A stretch of DNA of 64,000 bases, from contig NC_088776.1 of assembly GCF_954871325.1 (NCBI RefSeq), positions 42,302,569 through 42,366,568 of the forward strand. Reading direction: 5' to 3'. Below, in pieces: positions 23,432 through 34,558 of the stretch (positions within the stretch are counted from its first letter, which is position 1; each line of letters begins with the position of its first letter). The DNA is from Gordionus sp. m RMFG-2023 (taxonomy: Eukaryota > Nematomorpha > Gordioida > Chordodea > Parachordodidae). A program made the position numbers and the translations under genes. A model generated the notes under the pieces. That model saw nothing but the letters and a program-made list of their open reading frames with translations. It searched no databases and was not told the origin of the DNA.

Positions 23432-24825
23432 TAGTGTTGTAAACGAACGCGTTAATGAACACATTCGTGAACGAAGTTCGTTTTTTTGAAAAAATGACGA
23501 ATGGCGTTCCTTTTATTTTTGACGAACTTTGAACGTGAACGCGTTCCTTTTTTATGACGAGTGCGTTTGAATTTATCGTTTATTCAATTTTAAAAATATT
23601 TTTATTTTTATTTATTTGAAAAATTTAATATTTTTGAATTTTTTTGAAAAAAGTATTATTTATATTTTTTTAATCGGTTGTGTATTTCCTTTTCACATTT
23701 CAATTTTTTTTAATAGCATAAGCATGGATATTATTATTTAATCCTCATCATCTAATTCTGAAAATCCAAAATCAGATGAATTATCATTACCATGGCCAAA
23801 TATGATAAATGTTTTACATTAACATCTTATATTGAAGGAACTAATCCAATGCTTGCCAAATGTAAAATGTGGCCAAAAAGTATTATATTGTCAAAATCTT
23901 CAGGTTCCAATTTAAACGACATTTGATTTTAATATTAATTATTTGATTTTATATGATATGATATATCTAAATTAAATCATTAAATTTGAAGAAATAATGT
24001 ATTTGGGATACTTGACCCCAACAATAACGATAGTTATTTTAAAATTAAAAATATTAGTGGCCTCAAATATGGTCAACCATTGATGGACGCCGTATTAAAT
24101 GGGATTAATAAAAGGTATTAAACCTATTACTCTCAATTAATTACATATTTATTTTTTAAAGATTTGAACATATATATAAGGATCAATATGTTCTTTCTGC
24201 AATTATACATCCAGCATTCAAACTTCAATGGCCATGGATAAAACTTCCACAGAACGAACCTATTAAAAATAAACTTATAGCGTCATTGAAAAAAATGCCA
24301 TGAAAACCCTAGAGAACTGTTAATTTCGAGATATCCTTTTTTTTGTCGAGAGTAGAGAATGAATTGGAGGAGGATAACTTATCTCAATTTTTTGCAAATA
24401 ACAAAACTATGTTTTTAATTATTTATCCACGTTAAAAGAGCTGTTTATTAAGTATAATACCACAATCCTCTCATCTGCCCCTGTAGAGCGCGTTTTTAGT
24501 ATAACTAATGCAGTATTAACTGCCAAGTGTTCTTGTCTATCAGATAAATATTTTGAAAACCATTGTTATTAAAATTTAATAAAAAAAAATTTTTATAAAT
24601 AAATATACTAGAAACTTTAGAATAAAAATAATTATAAACTTTGTAATTCATCGATGAGCATTAAAAAAATTTATCATAAAATTTTGAACGGTTTTATGAA
24701 CGTGAACGCGTTCGTGAACGTGTTCCTTTTTTTGAACATGAACTTGAACGTGAACGCGTTCGATTTTTGTCAATGAACGTTGAACGCGAACGCGTTCGAT
24801 TTTTCTAGAAATGTTTACAGCACTA
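23432..24825 (+). mobile_element. Ac-like hAT transposon, perfect 8-bp target duplication
   Basis: The ends TAGTGTTGTAAAC and GTTTACAGCACTA are inverted repeats with one mismatch. CTTTATAT flanks both ends (23424-23431 and 24826-24833). Both subterminal regions carry many copies of GAACGCGTTC/GAACGTGAACG-type palindromic words (about 23445-23575 and 24690-24800), likely transposase binding arrays. The interior retains pieces of transposase, including the C-terminal dimerisation motif SSAPVERVFSITNAVLTAK near 24470-24525. Frames are broken, so it is inactive. It lies inside the element at 22483-25075. Confidence 0.93.
24461..24572 (+). pseudogene. hAT transposase C-terminal dimerisation remnant
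   Basis: A short open stretch encodes SSAPVERVFSITNA followed by a CLSDKYFE-like end, matching the hAT dimerisation signature (A-x-ER-x-FS). It occurs late in the element, as expected. Upstream fragments around 24180-24400 include an FxLxWPW-like segment. No continuous open frame connects them. Confidence 0.75.
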
Positions 24826-25075
24826 CTTTATATATATAGAAATGCTTTTTCCCAAAATTGTATAAATTATGATGTATAATTTTATAAAAAAATGTCAACT
24901 TTTACATTCTTTCTTTCAAATTATTGTTTAAGATATATGTATACATTTTTGAGGGTCAGGGAGTGGGAGAAAGACTAAGGGGGATATTTTTTATTAGCTT
25001 AAAATGATATTCACAAAAAGTGATAAATTTCTGAAGGGGGGATTTCCCCTTGCCCACCCCCCGGCTACGCCTATG

Positions 25076-25436
25076 ATCCTATTTATTTTTTAACCATAAG
25101 TTATTTATACTTTGATGTAATAATTTATATTTAAAATTTACATTAATATACTGAGATGAATACATAATAGCGCAATGCTTCTCCCATATTTTAATCTTAC
25201 ATGAGTGAATATTGATTTCGTTTTTCTTCATTGGATTCTAAACATTAAAATGCAAACCCACTGAATTTAAAACATGTACTGATACTAAATTCAACACTCA
25301 AGCTTGATTTATATTATGTTAGAAGGAAGTCGATAATAATAACGCCATTTGTTTATTTTTTAGGAAATTAAACGATTAAAATGACAAAATCATTCTTTTG
25401 TAAAATATTTAGGTTTGTTAATCGATCCTTCTAGGC
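25076..25436. other. AT-rich intergenic
   Basis: Nothing is recognised. Confidence 0.4.
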
Positions 25437-25820
25437 AGCGTCTGCATGGCACGGTATTCACTGGAAGCAAAACCCCCTCAAAAATCTACAACTTTCCCTC
25501 TAAATAAATGGCCGCATTATGCGGCGTTGTATTCACATTAGGAATTACACGTTTTTTTATCAAATGGTAATCCCTTCATATATTATAAAATAATCAATAC
25601 TCAATTGCCAAATATAAGAAAAATGAATGTAAAAGAGTTTTTATTAAGAACATGCAGTGTCTACATGGCCGGGGTGGGTAGGAGACAAATGTCTCCAAAA
25701 TATATTGGCATTTTGGGGGTAGGTATTAATTTTTTTTTTTTGGGGGGGGGGGGTATATTATTTGTGTGTGGGGGGGGGGGGGTATGTATTTATTTTTGAG
25801 GGGTAGTTTATCACTTGAAT
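25437..25820. mobile_element. Two partial copies of the AGCGTCTACATG MITE family
   Basis: 25437 onward begins AGCGTCTGCATGGCAC and then follows the inverse of the right end of the 15614-16151 element (TTCACTG, AACCCCCTCAAAAA). 25656 onward begins AGTGTCTACATGGCC and follows that element's left end (GGGTAGG, G-runs). Neither copy has its second terminus. A 64-residue open frame here is just the G-run region. Confidence 0.65.
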
Positions 25821-26212
25821 TATATTCTTTTTGAATCCAATAATTGATACGATTATGATGTTTATCGTTGATTTTATTCTGACGAATAAATTAAAAGAGA
25901 TCTGACTATTAACAAATAATAAAAACTATAAATTTTTTCTTTTTAAATTTTAAGTCTTTTTATTTATTTATGAGGCGATATTTTGTTATATATAAAAAAC
26001 ATATAATTTACTTTCATATTAAGAAGAAATACAAAATTACTTATATAAAGATCAATAATATTGATAAATTAGATTTTGACTTGTATATTTTTAAGAAATT
26101 TTATTTTACTTTAAAATTGGAAGTTTATCATTATTAAATTAAATTAGCAACATCATTATATTCTTACTACTACCATAAAATAAAATCAATACCAAATATT
26201 CTTGTTCTACAG
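25821..26212. other. AT-rich intergenic
   Basis: Nothing is recognised. Confidence 0.35.
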
Positions 26213-26440
26213 CTAATCCCTACACCTGAGATATTCAGAATTAAAGATCTTTTGAATCAATATCAAATTACATCGCCTTTTCCATATAGATGCGATAGTT
26301 TAGCTCCAACAGTTAATACTTAACTAAACAGTTTTGCTCAACTCAGTCCCTTGGCCTTTGAACCCTCTATTTATCCCACAACCTTAAATCAAGTACCATT
26401 TCTAATTCCTGTAATAAATTGGGTTTATAATTTTATATAA
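26213..26440 (+). other. Possible exon or exon-like pseudogene fragment
   Basis: After an acceptor-like TTGTTCTACAG, the frame reads LIPTPEIFRIKDLLNQYQIT then SPFPYRCDSLAPTVNT and a stop at 26321. The same frame stays open and protein-like for another 38 codons (LNSFAQLSPLAFEPSIYPTT...) to a stop at 26438. Composition (P, C, Q, R, W) contrasts with random AT-rich translation. The family is not recognised. It could be a terminal exon or a decayed gene. Confidence 0.3.
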
Positions 26441-27954
26441 ATTCCTTTTATCCTAACATTTTCCTGCACTGCAAGCGCTCCACATTCTATAGTCAGATTC
26501 ATAATTAAAATTACTTTTAACGCTTAATAGTTCAAACAAATGAAGCATTTGCAATACGTTTTAATAAAAAATAACCATAACACATCCCTTGGTTAAATTG
26601 AAGCGTGCAATTTTAATATGATTTTGTCATCCCATAATCAGTTAATATATGAAATAAATTATATTTACAATTGGGTATCCATTTTAAAATTTTGACAGGA
26701 AAAAGCAAACCAGTTTGCGTTTTATAAATTAATTTTAACGCTTGCTATAAAAAAAACCAATTTGCACTCGATCATTTAAAATAAAGTATTTACTGTTGCA
26801 TTGCAACACTACAACAATTATTTTGTCATCCAATTTGTTAATTACATATTTTTTAGTTTCCATAATGATAAACAAATACATTTAAAATGAATACAACATC
26901 TACAGGGAAGAGGGGCGGCCCTACACTTTTTGAGCGATGGAAGCAGAACCCCCCCCCCCTATTCCTCCAAAAAAGGTACCACCCCCCTCCTCGAAAAAAT
27001 AGTTAATTATTTTTTGACACCCATAAATTTCAAAAATAATTTTTATTGCTTCAATCTTTAATCTTTAATATATAATATAAATAAGATGTAAAAAAATATA
27101 TACTTTAAAAATATTATTTTTAAATTAATAATTTAGACAAATTAGGGAAAGAGAAGGCTAAAGAATTTATAATTTCATCAATTAATTGTTTAAATAAATT
27201 TTTTCCATTGATCAAATGATGAAACTATTAAGAAATAGATCTTTCATGGTACTCCGAAGTCTTGTTTTAATTATTTTAATTTTACTCTTGACCCTTTCGG
27301 CAGTAATGGTTAATAAATATTTACATAAAATTGTTAAGAGAAAGGAGAAAAATTTTAAAGTAGACGTAAGGTAAAATAAACGAATAGTTTCTCCAGTCTG
27401 AATTATAAGTCTTGGAATTATCATCATCAGAAGAAGAAGAAGTTAAAAAAGGTTTTTATAAGATAAGTATAAACAATTAAATAATTAATAAAAAAATTAC
27501 TTTGCTATTCGTCCAATTTTGAGAATATTCTTAAAAGCTACTATTTCAAAGCTTTTCTTTATATGTTAAATTAAGCCCACCAGTCTTTTCTAATGTGGTC
27601 TGACCATTTATGATCTCTTAATATTATGCCATGTGCAATTATTAATTAAGCATTTGTATTTTTTTTAAAAAATACTTATGGACATATTTTGAAATTAGAA
27701 AAATAATTTTATGACAAAAAATTTCGGATAACAACCTAACTTGCTAAACATCGACCAAAATATATTAAAATTTAATAATAAGACCCCCCACTTATTATTT
27801 AATTTTATGTGTATTAACGGAATTACGAGGTCGAGTCAGATATCATAAACCAGAAATCACTTGTTTATGGATGGGTGTACTAAAACGATAAAAGAATTAA
27901 ATTTAAAATAGAAGCAGTGATACGGACCCCCTCCTCCCCCATTGTAGGGGCCGA
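26441..27954. other. AT-rich stretch with possible MITE ends
   Basis: No gene is seen. G- and C-runs at about 26905-26995 (GGGGCGGCCCTACAC and a C-run) resemble MITE/hAT terminal debris. A 71-residue minus-strand frame at 27212-27427 is unsupported. Confidence 0.4.
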
Positions 27955-28590
27955 TAGAAAGGAAGGGGTGTAGTGTGCTTTCTAATTTTTATGGGGAAGG
28001 GTAGGCATTTAAAAGGGCAAGTTAGAGATAGGATAAATTTTTTGGAGGAGGGGGTGGGGGTTGGGTTATTTATTAAATTTTAGATGAATTGGAGCAGAAT
28101 ATATTGCTGCTAAAAATAATTTAATACTTTTATTATAGACCTATTCAAATACAATAATATTTCTAAACATTGACCAAATTTATATAATGCATATGACCAT
28201 AGTATTATTTTCAAATAAAGCTAATTTCTGTATAATTTTCTGCTCTTTTAAATGTAATTTAAAAGGGTCAGCCCCCTCATTTACAAGGAATGCATTATTA
28301 TAGTATATTGTTTGGCATGAATATGAGTTTGCAGAGAATGTTTAGCCTTTCCAATTACATTTAAAGAAAAATTATCTGTTTTATTTGAAAAATAATATTA
28401 TGATCATATCATATGCAATAAATTTGACCGATGTTTAGCAATATCATTGTATTATAAATAGGTCTATAAAAGTATTAAATAATTTTTTTATAGAAATATA
28501 TTTTACCCAATTAATATAAAAATTTAATAGATAACTCCCCCCCCCCCAATAAATTTATTCTAACTCTAGCTCACCACATAAAAAAATTAA
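27955..28590. mobile_element. Fold-back MITE copy related to the 15614-16151 element
   Basis: The left arm (about 27960-28260) and the inverted right arm (about 28300-28590) match over long stretches: G-run then TTATTTATTAAATTTTA, ATTTAATACTTTTAT, ACCTATT and ATTGACC are found on both in mirror order. The left arm also follows the 15614 element (TAAATTTTTTGG, then TATTGCTG and AATACTTTTATTATAG). No coding capacity is seen. Confidence 0.75.
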
Positions 28591-30383
28591 AATATAGATT
28601 AATGCTCAAGATATTAATTAAACATAAATTGATTATATAGCCTTACAATATTTAAAAAAGCCCCTTATTGTATGAAACATTAATATTTAGTGCCATCTAT
28701 ATATTTATAGATATATTGTTTACTCTAATTTTTGTATTTCGTTTTCAACGTAAATTATTGAATGATATATTTAGTAATCAGTTAATAAATATTATACACC
28801 TTTTTTTTTAAATTGCAGGTCTTTGTTTTTTTTTTAATTTCTAATTGACTGTATGAGTATCAAATTTGACATTATTATTTGATATTTGAAAGAAGTGAAA
28901 CTAGATTTTTAACCTTTAATCTATTCTCGGGCTATATAAAATTGGCTCAAATTCCATTTTTGTTCTAATTACAACTCATATATTATTCACAATAATTATA
29001 TAAATTGAGATAAATTGACTAAAAACGTCCCCTTTCTGTTGATTTGACATAGAATGATTATCTACACATACCTCTTTAATTAGATATTTTTCTATAATCT
29101 AGATAGCTTATTGGATAAAATCCTGAAAAAAATTTAGTGTATTATACAATCCATCTCGACACATTATGCAAAATGAATATCAATAAATAAATAATTTAAA
29201 TATAGTATTAATTTATAGAATTTATATAGTTTATACACAAAATTATGATTGATATACATTTTTATTTAAATTTAAAATAATATTTTTATTAGTCTAACCT
29301 CTATTTTCTATCAAAAAGGCAGAGATTCTTAAAGAAAGAAATATGCTGGCCTCCCCAACATGTTCATATCAATCGTTACCAATATCTTAGGCATGTTCAG
29401 AACTGAGGCCTCAATTTTATCAAGCATAGAAAAAAATGAGACAGATCACAGGGACAGAATGATTTTATCGTTGTCAGTAGATTTCTCTCTAAAGCTGCCG
29501 GTTCAATTCTTTAAGCAATCACTCCTCTCTAGAGTGATATTTTTTTAATATTTTTTAGTTTTTCTATATAATCTTATTTGTTTTTTTTTTAAATATATTT
29601 TTGACCCATCAATACTCTGGTGGGGTAAATGAAACCCCAGGCATGCTAGAAATGATATTACATAAAAACGGTTAAATATTATAATCTGGATTCTTCAGTA
29701 GCTTCATCAAATATATCTTAGAATCTATATTCCAAATTTCATATATTTCGGTTGAGTAGTTTTTTATTCTTCAATATAAAAAAAAAAATTACACTAATAC
29801 AGTCAAATATAAAAAAATCTGGTGGGATCTCACAAACCCCAATCAGTCAAAAAATGCCTTCATATTATGAATTATCATGATTATATGATGGATAAGTTAT
29901 TTTTTAATTTTATATTTGAAATTTAAAAAAAGTAAGCTTTTTTTAAAAAATTTTGGCACAAATTATAATTATCCTCATCATCTTTAATCTAGGTTTAAGA
30001 AATAATAATATTTATTTCTTTTATCAAGCTTAAGATTAGATCTATATTATATCCAAATATAAAATGAAAATAGATTAACAATGAAAAAGAATTTTTTATA
30101 TTTATTTATTTCAAATATAAATTTTTAAAAAACATAAAATCTTTCTGTGAATATAATAACAAATTTAAGGATTTTCTTTAGCTTATCTATATATTAGATT
30201 TAAAAAAAATCCATTTATATATTTCATGTTTACCTGGCAATTGTTTTAAAAATATTTTTTAACCTACCCACTCACCAACACTATATCTTTCAATCTATCC
30301 ACAGAATAGGCGGGTTTAAGTTAGCCAAAATCTTCATCTAGCAAGAATAAATCTTTTAGGTTTCAAATTGCAAATATATGTAT
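28591..30383. other. AT-rich intergenic, nothing firm
   Basis: No gene is seen. The two similar segments GGTGGGGTAAATGAAACCCC (29620-29639) and GGTGGGATCTCACAAACCCC (29821-29840) are about 200 bp apart and may be ends of a small element. A 62-residue frame at 29360-29548 is unsupported. Confidence 0.4.
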
Positions 30384-30600
30384 AACATTAAAAAATCTTA
30401 ATTATTGGATGATAATAAGATAGGAAAATTTCTTATTCATCCATCATCTAATAAAGGTAAAATATATTATTCATCCATCAAAGAAATATTGTTTCCGTGT
30501 AAAAAAATCTTAATTATTGTATAATCATAAGATAGGAAAATTTCTGATTCATTCTTTGAGTAAATAAGAAAATTCTGATTCTTTATTTAATAATAACATT
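30384..30600. repeat. Dispersed repeat matching the tail of the 38-kb Helitron
   Basis: Two tandem, related units contain AATCTTAATTATTG, ATAAGATAGGAAAATTTCT and ATTCATCCATCA. The word ATTGTTTCCGTGTAAAAA at about 30490 also occurs just upstream of the Helitron 3' terminus at about 38050. The hairpin and CTAG end are not seen here, so this is a partial copy. Confidence 0.6.
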
Positions 30601-30638
30601 ATATACCAGAGCTCCCATTAGTCAGCAATGCTGTGCCT

Positions 30639-31732
30639 CAATGGCGTATCCAGGATTTTCTTATGGGGGGGGGGGGGAAGAGAGCCTTCGGCCAGCTTTT
30701 GCCCGGCCTTCGGCCGGGTCTAATGTTTTAGCTTTTCTATTAAATTAATTTTTAACTTTTATTTACTAATTTGTGCATATCGATATTACAAGCCTATTTT
30801 TTATTATTTTAAGTTGGGTATGTTATATTTAAAAAAAGTTTTTTAAATGTAAAGTTGAAATAAAGTTTAATGTTATTTTATTTTAAAATTTGCTTTAAAA
30901 ACTAGCCTCAGCTTAAATTCTCATACAATATAAATAGAATAAAATTTTTTTTTATTGTGCACACTGAACAAAATATTGACTAGAAAATAATTTAAAAAGC
31001 AAGTTTTTATAACTTCTATCAAATACAATATTATCAAAAATTTTATTAAACACTAAAACTATAATGTAATTTTTAATTTTCGTGAGGATGTTGCCAATTC
31101 ATATAGAATTTCGTTAGTCGTTGGAACTAAATCTCTATGAATATTTAACATAGCTAATACATTTAGCCAAGATTCTGAAGTAGTACTTCGTAAAAATATC
31201 TTCAGCCTTCTCAAGTTTGAAAATGTCCTTTCATTCGTGCATGTTGTAATAGGCAAACATGCAAGAATATAAAATAACTTCAAAATATCGGGAAATTGAG
31301 CCAACATGCTCAGACATATTTAAATTTTGTATATCTTCTGTTCAAAAGAAAAATGAAAAATATAAAATTAGATATTTATTTATTAATAATTAAAATATTA
31401 TTAAAAATAAATTCTAACTCACTAACTAATAATTTTGAATTTCATATTTAATAATAAATTATATACCGTTTGATTTCAATATCTTTGTCTTTGACTAAAA
31501 ATTTCTCCATTTTTTATTAATATTTTTGAATCATGTTAATGTACTCACAAGGAAAGGAAATTTAAAAAAAATTTATTTTAAAAAAAAAGTTTTATGTTGG
31601 AAAATCGATATTCAAATATTTGTAAAATTTTGATTTGGGGGGGAGGGGGTGGAAGGGGGGAGTAAAATTTTTATTAGCTTAAAATGATATTTATGAAAAC
31701 AGTCAAATTTGCGATGATTGGTTACGCGCCTG
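30639..31732 (-). mobile_element. hAT element of the poly-G family, with transposase tail
   Basis: The left end CAATGGCGTATCCAGGATTTTC plus a G-run and the right end (G-runs, TTATTAGCTTAAAATGATAT, then GGTTACGCGCCTG) match the family at 22483-25075. The GC-rich TTCGGCC...GGCCGGG patch is also shared. The termini are degraded relative to that copy and no target duplication was found. It contains a minus-strand transposase fragment. Confidence 0.75.
31059..31307 (-). pseudogene. hAT transposase C-terminal dimerisation domain
   Basis: An 82-residue open frame ends a transposase: ILACLPITTCTNERTFSNLR, then LKIFLRSTTSESWLNVLAML and IHRDL. This is the canonical hAT dimerisation region (ER-x-FS followed by LR...L..L..L...). 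It gives the family assignment for the whole poly-G element group. Upstream catalytic portions are missing, consistent with an internally deleted copy. Confidence 0.88.
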
Positions 31733-31736
31733 GTAG

Positions 31737-31935
31737 TATTGTTAAATTGCCTGGTCAGGTCGGCTTGGCCGAAAACCCAGCAAGGTTTGAGCCGAAAAAA
31801 ACGACCCTAAACCCGAGCAAACCGATTTAGCCATAGATCAGACCCGACCCATAAGGTCTCATGAGCCGACCCATCTGATCGGCTTGCTGGGTCGGCCTAC
31901 TGGGTTGGCCTGCTGGGTTGGCTAACTGGGTCAAA
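31737..31935. repeat. GC-rich clustered GGGTCGGC/GGCTTGC repeats
   Basis: Many variants of GGGTCGG, GGGTTGGC, TCGGCTTG and CCGACCC occur in about 200 bp, forming alternating complementary words. It resembles the CCCGG-rich MITE at 43547-43879 in style but not in exact sequence. It immediately precedes the satellite array and may be a transposon end. Confidence 0.5.
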
Positions 31936-31949
31936 AAAATATATATTGA

Positions 31950-33345
31950 AAATTAAACCAGTTTGTTTTAATCCGGGTTCAATGTTTTTGATATTAGAAA
32001 GATGTTCAAAAATCTTTGGTTCTAGTAATAAATTGTCACTGTTATTATATCTTATTCCACGAGGAAAAAATAAATTGTAAAATTTTTTTAAAACATATCT
32101 TAAGCCTAGTTAAAAGTTTTAGATACTAGAATGATGTTCTAAAACCTTTGGGACTAGTAATAAATGGACACTGCCATTATATTATACTCCACGAGGAAAC
32201 AATAAATGTGAAAATTAAAAAAAAAATTTAAGCCTAGTTTATGGTTTTTGATATTAAAAAGATGTTATTAAACTTTTGGGTTAGTAATAAATTGGCACTA
32301 TAATTATATTTTACCCCACGAGGAAAAATAATTATGAAATTTTTTTAAATTTTGTTTAAGCTTCGTTAAAAGTTTTTGATATAGGAAAGATATCCATAAG
32401 GTCTAGTAATAAATTGGCACTATCATTATTTTTACTCCACGAGGAAAAAGATTTATGATTTTTTTTAAAATATTGTTTTAAGCCATGTTAAAAGTTTTTT
32501 ATTTATGGTAAAAACGTGTTCTAAAATATCAAGTCTAATAATAAATTGGGATGCCATTTTATTGTGTTCCTCGAGGAAAGTGGGAAATTTTTTAAAACGT
32601 TGTTTTAAGTTAAGTTAAGCGTTTTAGATACTAAAAAGATGTTCTAATACCTCTGAGTCTAGTAATAAATTGGCACTGCCATTATATTTTACTCCAAGAG
32701 GAAAAAATATGTTAAAATTTTTTAAAAATTTATTTTAAGGGTAGTTTAAAGTTTTTCATACTAAAGAAATGTTCTAAAACTTTTGGGTCTAGTAATAAAT
32801 TGGCACTTCCACTATATTTTACTACGAGGGAAAAAATATGCATTTTTTTAAGATGTTGTTTTAAACCTTTAAATATTATGTATTAGAAAGATATTCAAGA
32901 ACCTTTGGGTCTAGTAATGAATGGGCACTACAATTATATTTTACTCCACGAGGAAAAAATAAATGCTAAAATTTTTTAAAAATTTATTTTAAGCGTAGTT
33001 TAAACTTATTTATACTAGAGAGATGTTCTAAAACTTTTGAATATAGTAATAAATTGGCACTTCCACAATATTTTACCACGAGGAACAAAATTATAAAAAA
33101 AATTTAAAATTTTGTCTTAAGCCTAGTTAAAATTTTAATACCAAAAATGTTCTAAAACTTTTGGGTTTAGTAAGAAATTATCACTGTTATTATAATTTAG
33201 TCCACGAGGAAACAATTATGAAAATTTTATAAAACTTTGTTTTTATCTTAGTTAATAGTTTTTAATATTGAAAAAATGTTCAAAACTTTTATGTTTATAA
33301 ATAAATTTATAGTGCCATTTTTCTAAACTCCATGTGTGAAATGTA
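31950..33345. repeat. Satellite array, about 11 units of ~127 bp
   Basis: The word TAGTAATAAATTGGCACT, or close variants, recurs at about 32024, 32153, 32282, 32401, 32525, 32659, 32789, 32911, 33042, 33168 and 33293. Each is followed about 30 bp later by a CTCCACGAGGAAAAA-type box, then a T/A-rich spacer with AAGCCTAGTTAAA and TTCTAAAACCTTTGGG. Units have diverged by substitutions and small length changes. No open frame is shared by the units. Confidence 0.92.
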
Positions 33346-34177
33346 AGATTATAAAAAATAATGGATAATATACGAATACGAATAGAATAGAATAAAGTGT
33401 GTGATTGAGGAATTCCAATATAATTTTATAATTTATTTTAAAAATATTTAAAACAAAAAAACAAGTTATTATATCAAAGAAAAACAAGTGATAGTAAAAT
33501 GAAAATATATATTAATTTATATATATATTTTGTTGCCTTGAGATATACAACTGAACTTTTAAATATAAATTATTTAAGTGTTTTAAATATATAATAGTTT
33601 AACTGAACTTTAAATATAAATTATTTAAGTATTTAATAATATAATAGCGCACATGCAACATGCACCACCTCCAAAAAAAAAATATATATATATAAAATTT
33701 TAAATCTTGAAAATACGAAATGGTACAAAGGAAGGAAAGAACTCTTTTGGCATGCGAGAGGTAATTTAGATTTATTTTTTAAGAATAAAAAAATATATAT
33801 GTATAAAGGGGAAATGGCACCATAGTTGACATGATAGTTTTTTATGTAATTACCCTTACAAAAGGTATAGATTACTACACTATCGATAGGTACAATTCAC
33901 ACTATAGGTGGCCAATAAACAATAAATATATTTGGAATAAAATTAATATAATGAAGAAAATTATTTAATTATATTGAAATAAAAAATGAAAGAAACTACA
34001 ATTTATAGGGAATAAACGTTCGCTTGGCATGCGGGAGGTATTTTTATACTGTTAAATGCGTAATAAGGTTAAAATTTAATGTTACAATGATATCATTATT
34101 AAAATAATACCCAATACTTACATTAAGATTAACAAGGAATTATATAACAAATAATATATATATGGGGATAGTAGGAA
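33346..34177. other. AT-rich stretch, possible LTR of the integrase fossil
   Basis: Direct repeats of CTGAACTTTAAATATAAATT-like sequence occur at about 33548 and 33603. The words GGCATGCGAGAGGTA (33750s) and GGCATGCGGGAGGTA (34026) also recur. It lies downstream of the minus-strand Gypsy integrase, where a 3' LTR would be. No gene is seen. Confidence 0.35.
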
Positions 34178-34395
34178 CTACAATTGGGAATAGGGAATTA
34201 TTGTATTTTATTTTATTTTTTGAAATATAATAAACAATTACAATTGGGAAGGGGAAATTATTGTCATTATTTCCTTTTTTTTGGAATATAATAAACAATT
34301 ACGATTGGGAAGGGGAAATTATTGTCATTATTTCCTTTTTTTTGGAATATAATAAACAATTACAATTGGGAAGGGGAAATTATTTTCAATATTAA
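34178..34395. repeat. Tandem repeat, about 3.4 units of 60-61 bp
   Basis: CAATTGGGAAGGGGAAATTA starts at 34241, with variants at 34181, 34302 and 34363. Inner units are nearly identical (TTATTTCC, T-run, GGAATATAATAAACAATTA), implying recent expansion. Confidence 0.92.
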
Positions 34396-34558
34396 CAATG
34401 TAACTTATTAATCAAAATTATCACAACTAGGAAAGATAGAATATGTATGTTGCTTTAATATTTGTAACCAACAATATAAAAGTAAAAATATAATGCAATA
34501 TATTCCTATTAATAATTTCTAATGTGATCAATATGAACAAAGAGAAACTTATCATCTA

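Larger units (their letters stand above)
22483..25075. mobile_element. hAT-type element with CATAGGCGTAGCC termini, non-coding copy
   Basis: The termini CATAGGCGTAGCC and GGCTACGCCTATG are perfect 13-bp inverted repeats, each abutting a G- or C-run. Just inside the left end is a GC-rich patch with TTCGGCC/GGCCGGG palindromes (about 22560-22600). The same patch and the same right-end sequence (TTATTAGCTTAAAATGATAT) occur in the copy at 30639-31732, which retains a hAT transposase tail. A different hAT element is inserted at 23432-24825. No clear target duplication was found. Confidence 0.75.

Noticed and set aside
25605-25799. 64-residue frame with Gly/Phe runs
   Set aside because: Translation of poly-G and poly-T runs at a MITE end.
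32000-33345. CRISPR-like array
   Set aside because: Units are about 127 bp, diverged throughout and have no identical short repeats with unique spacers; it is an ordinary satellite in an animal genome.
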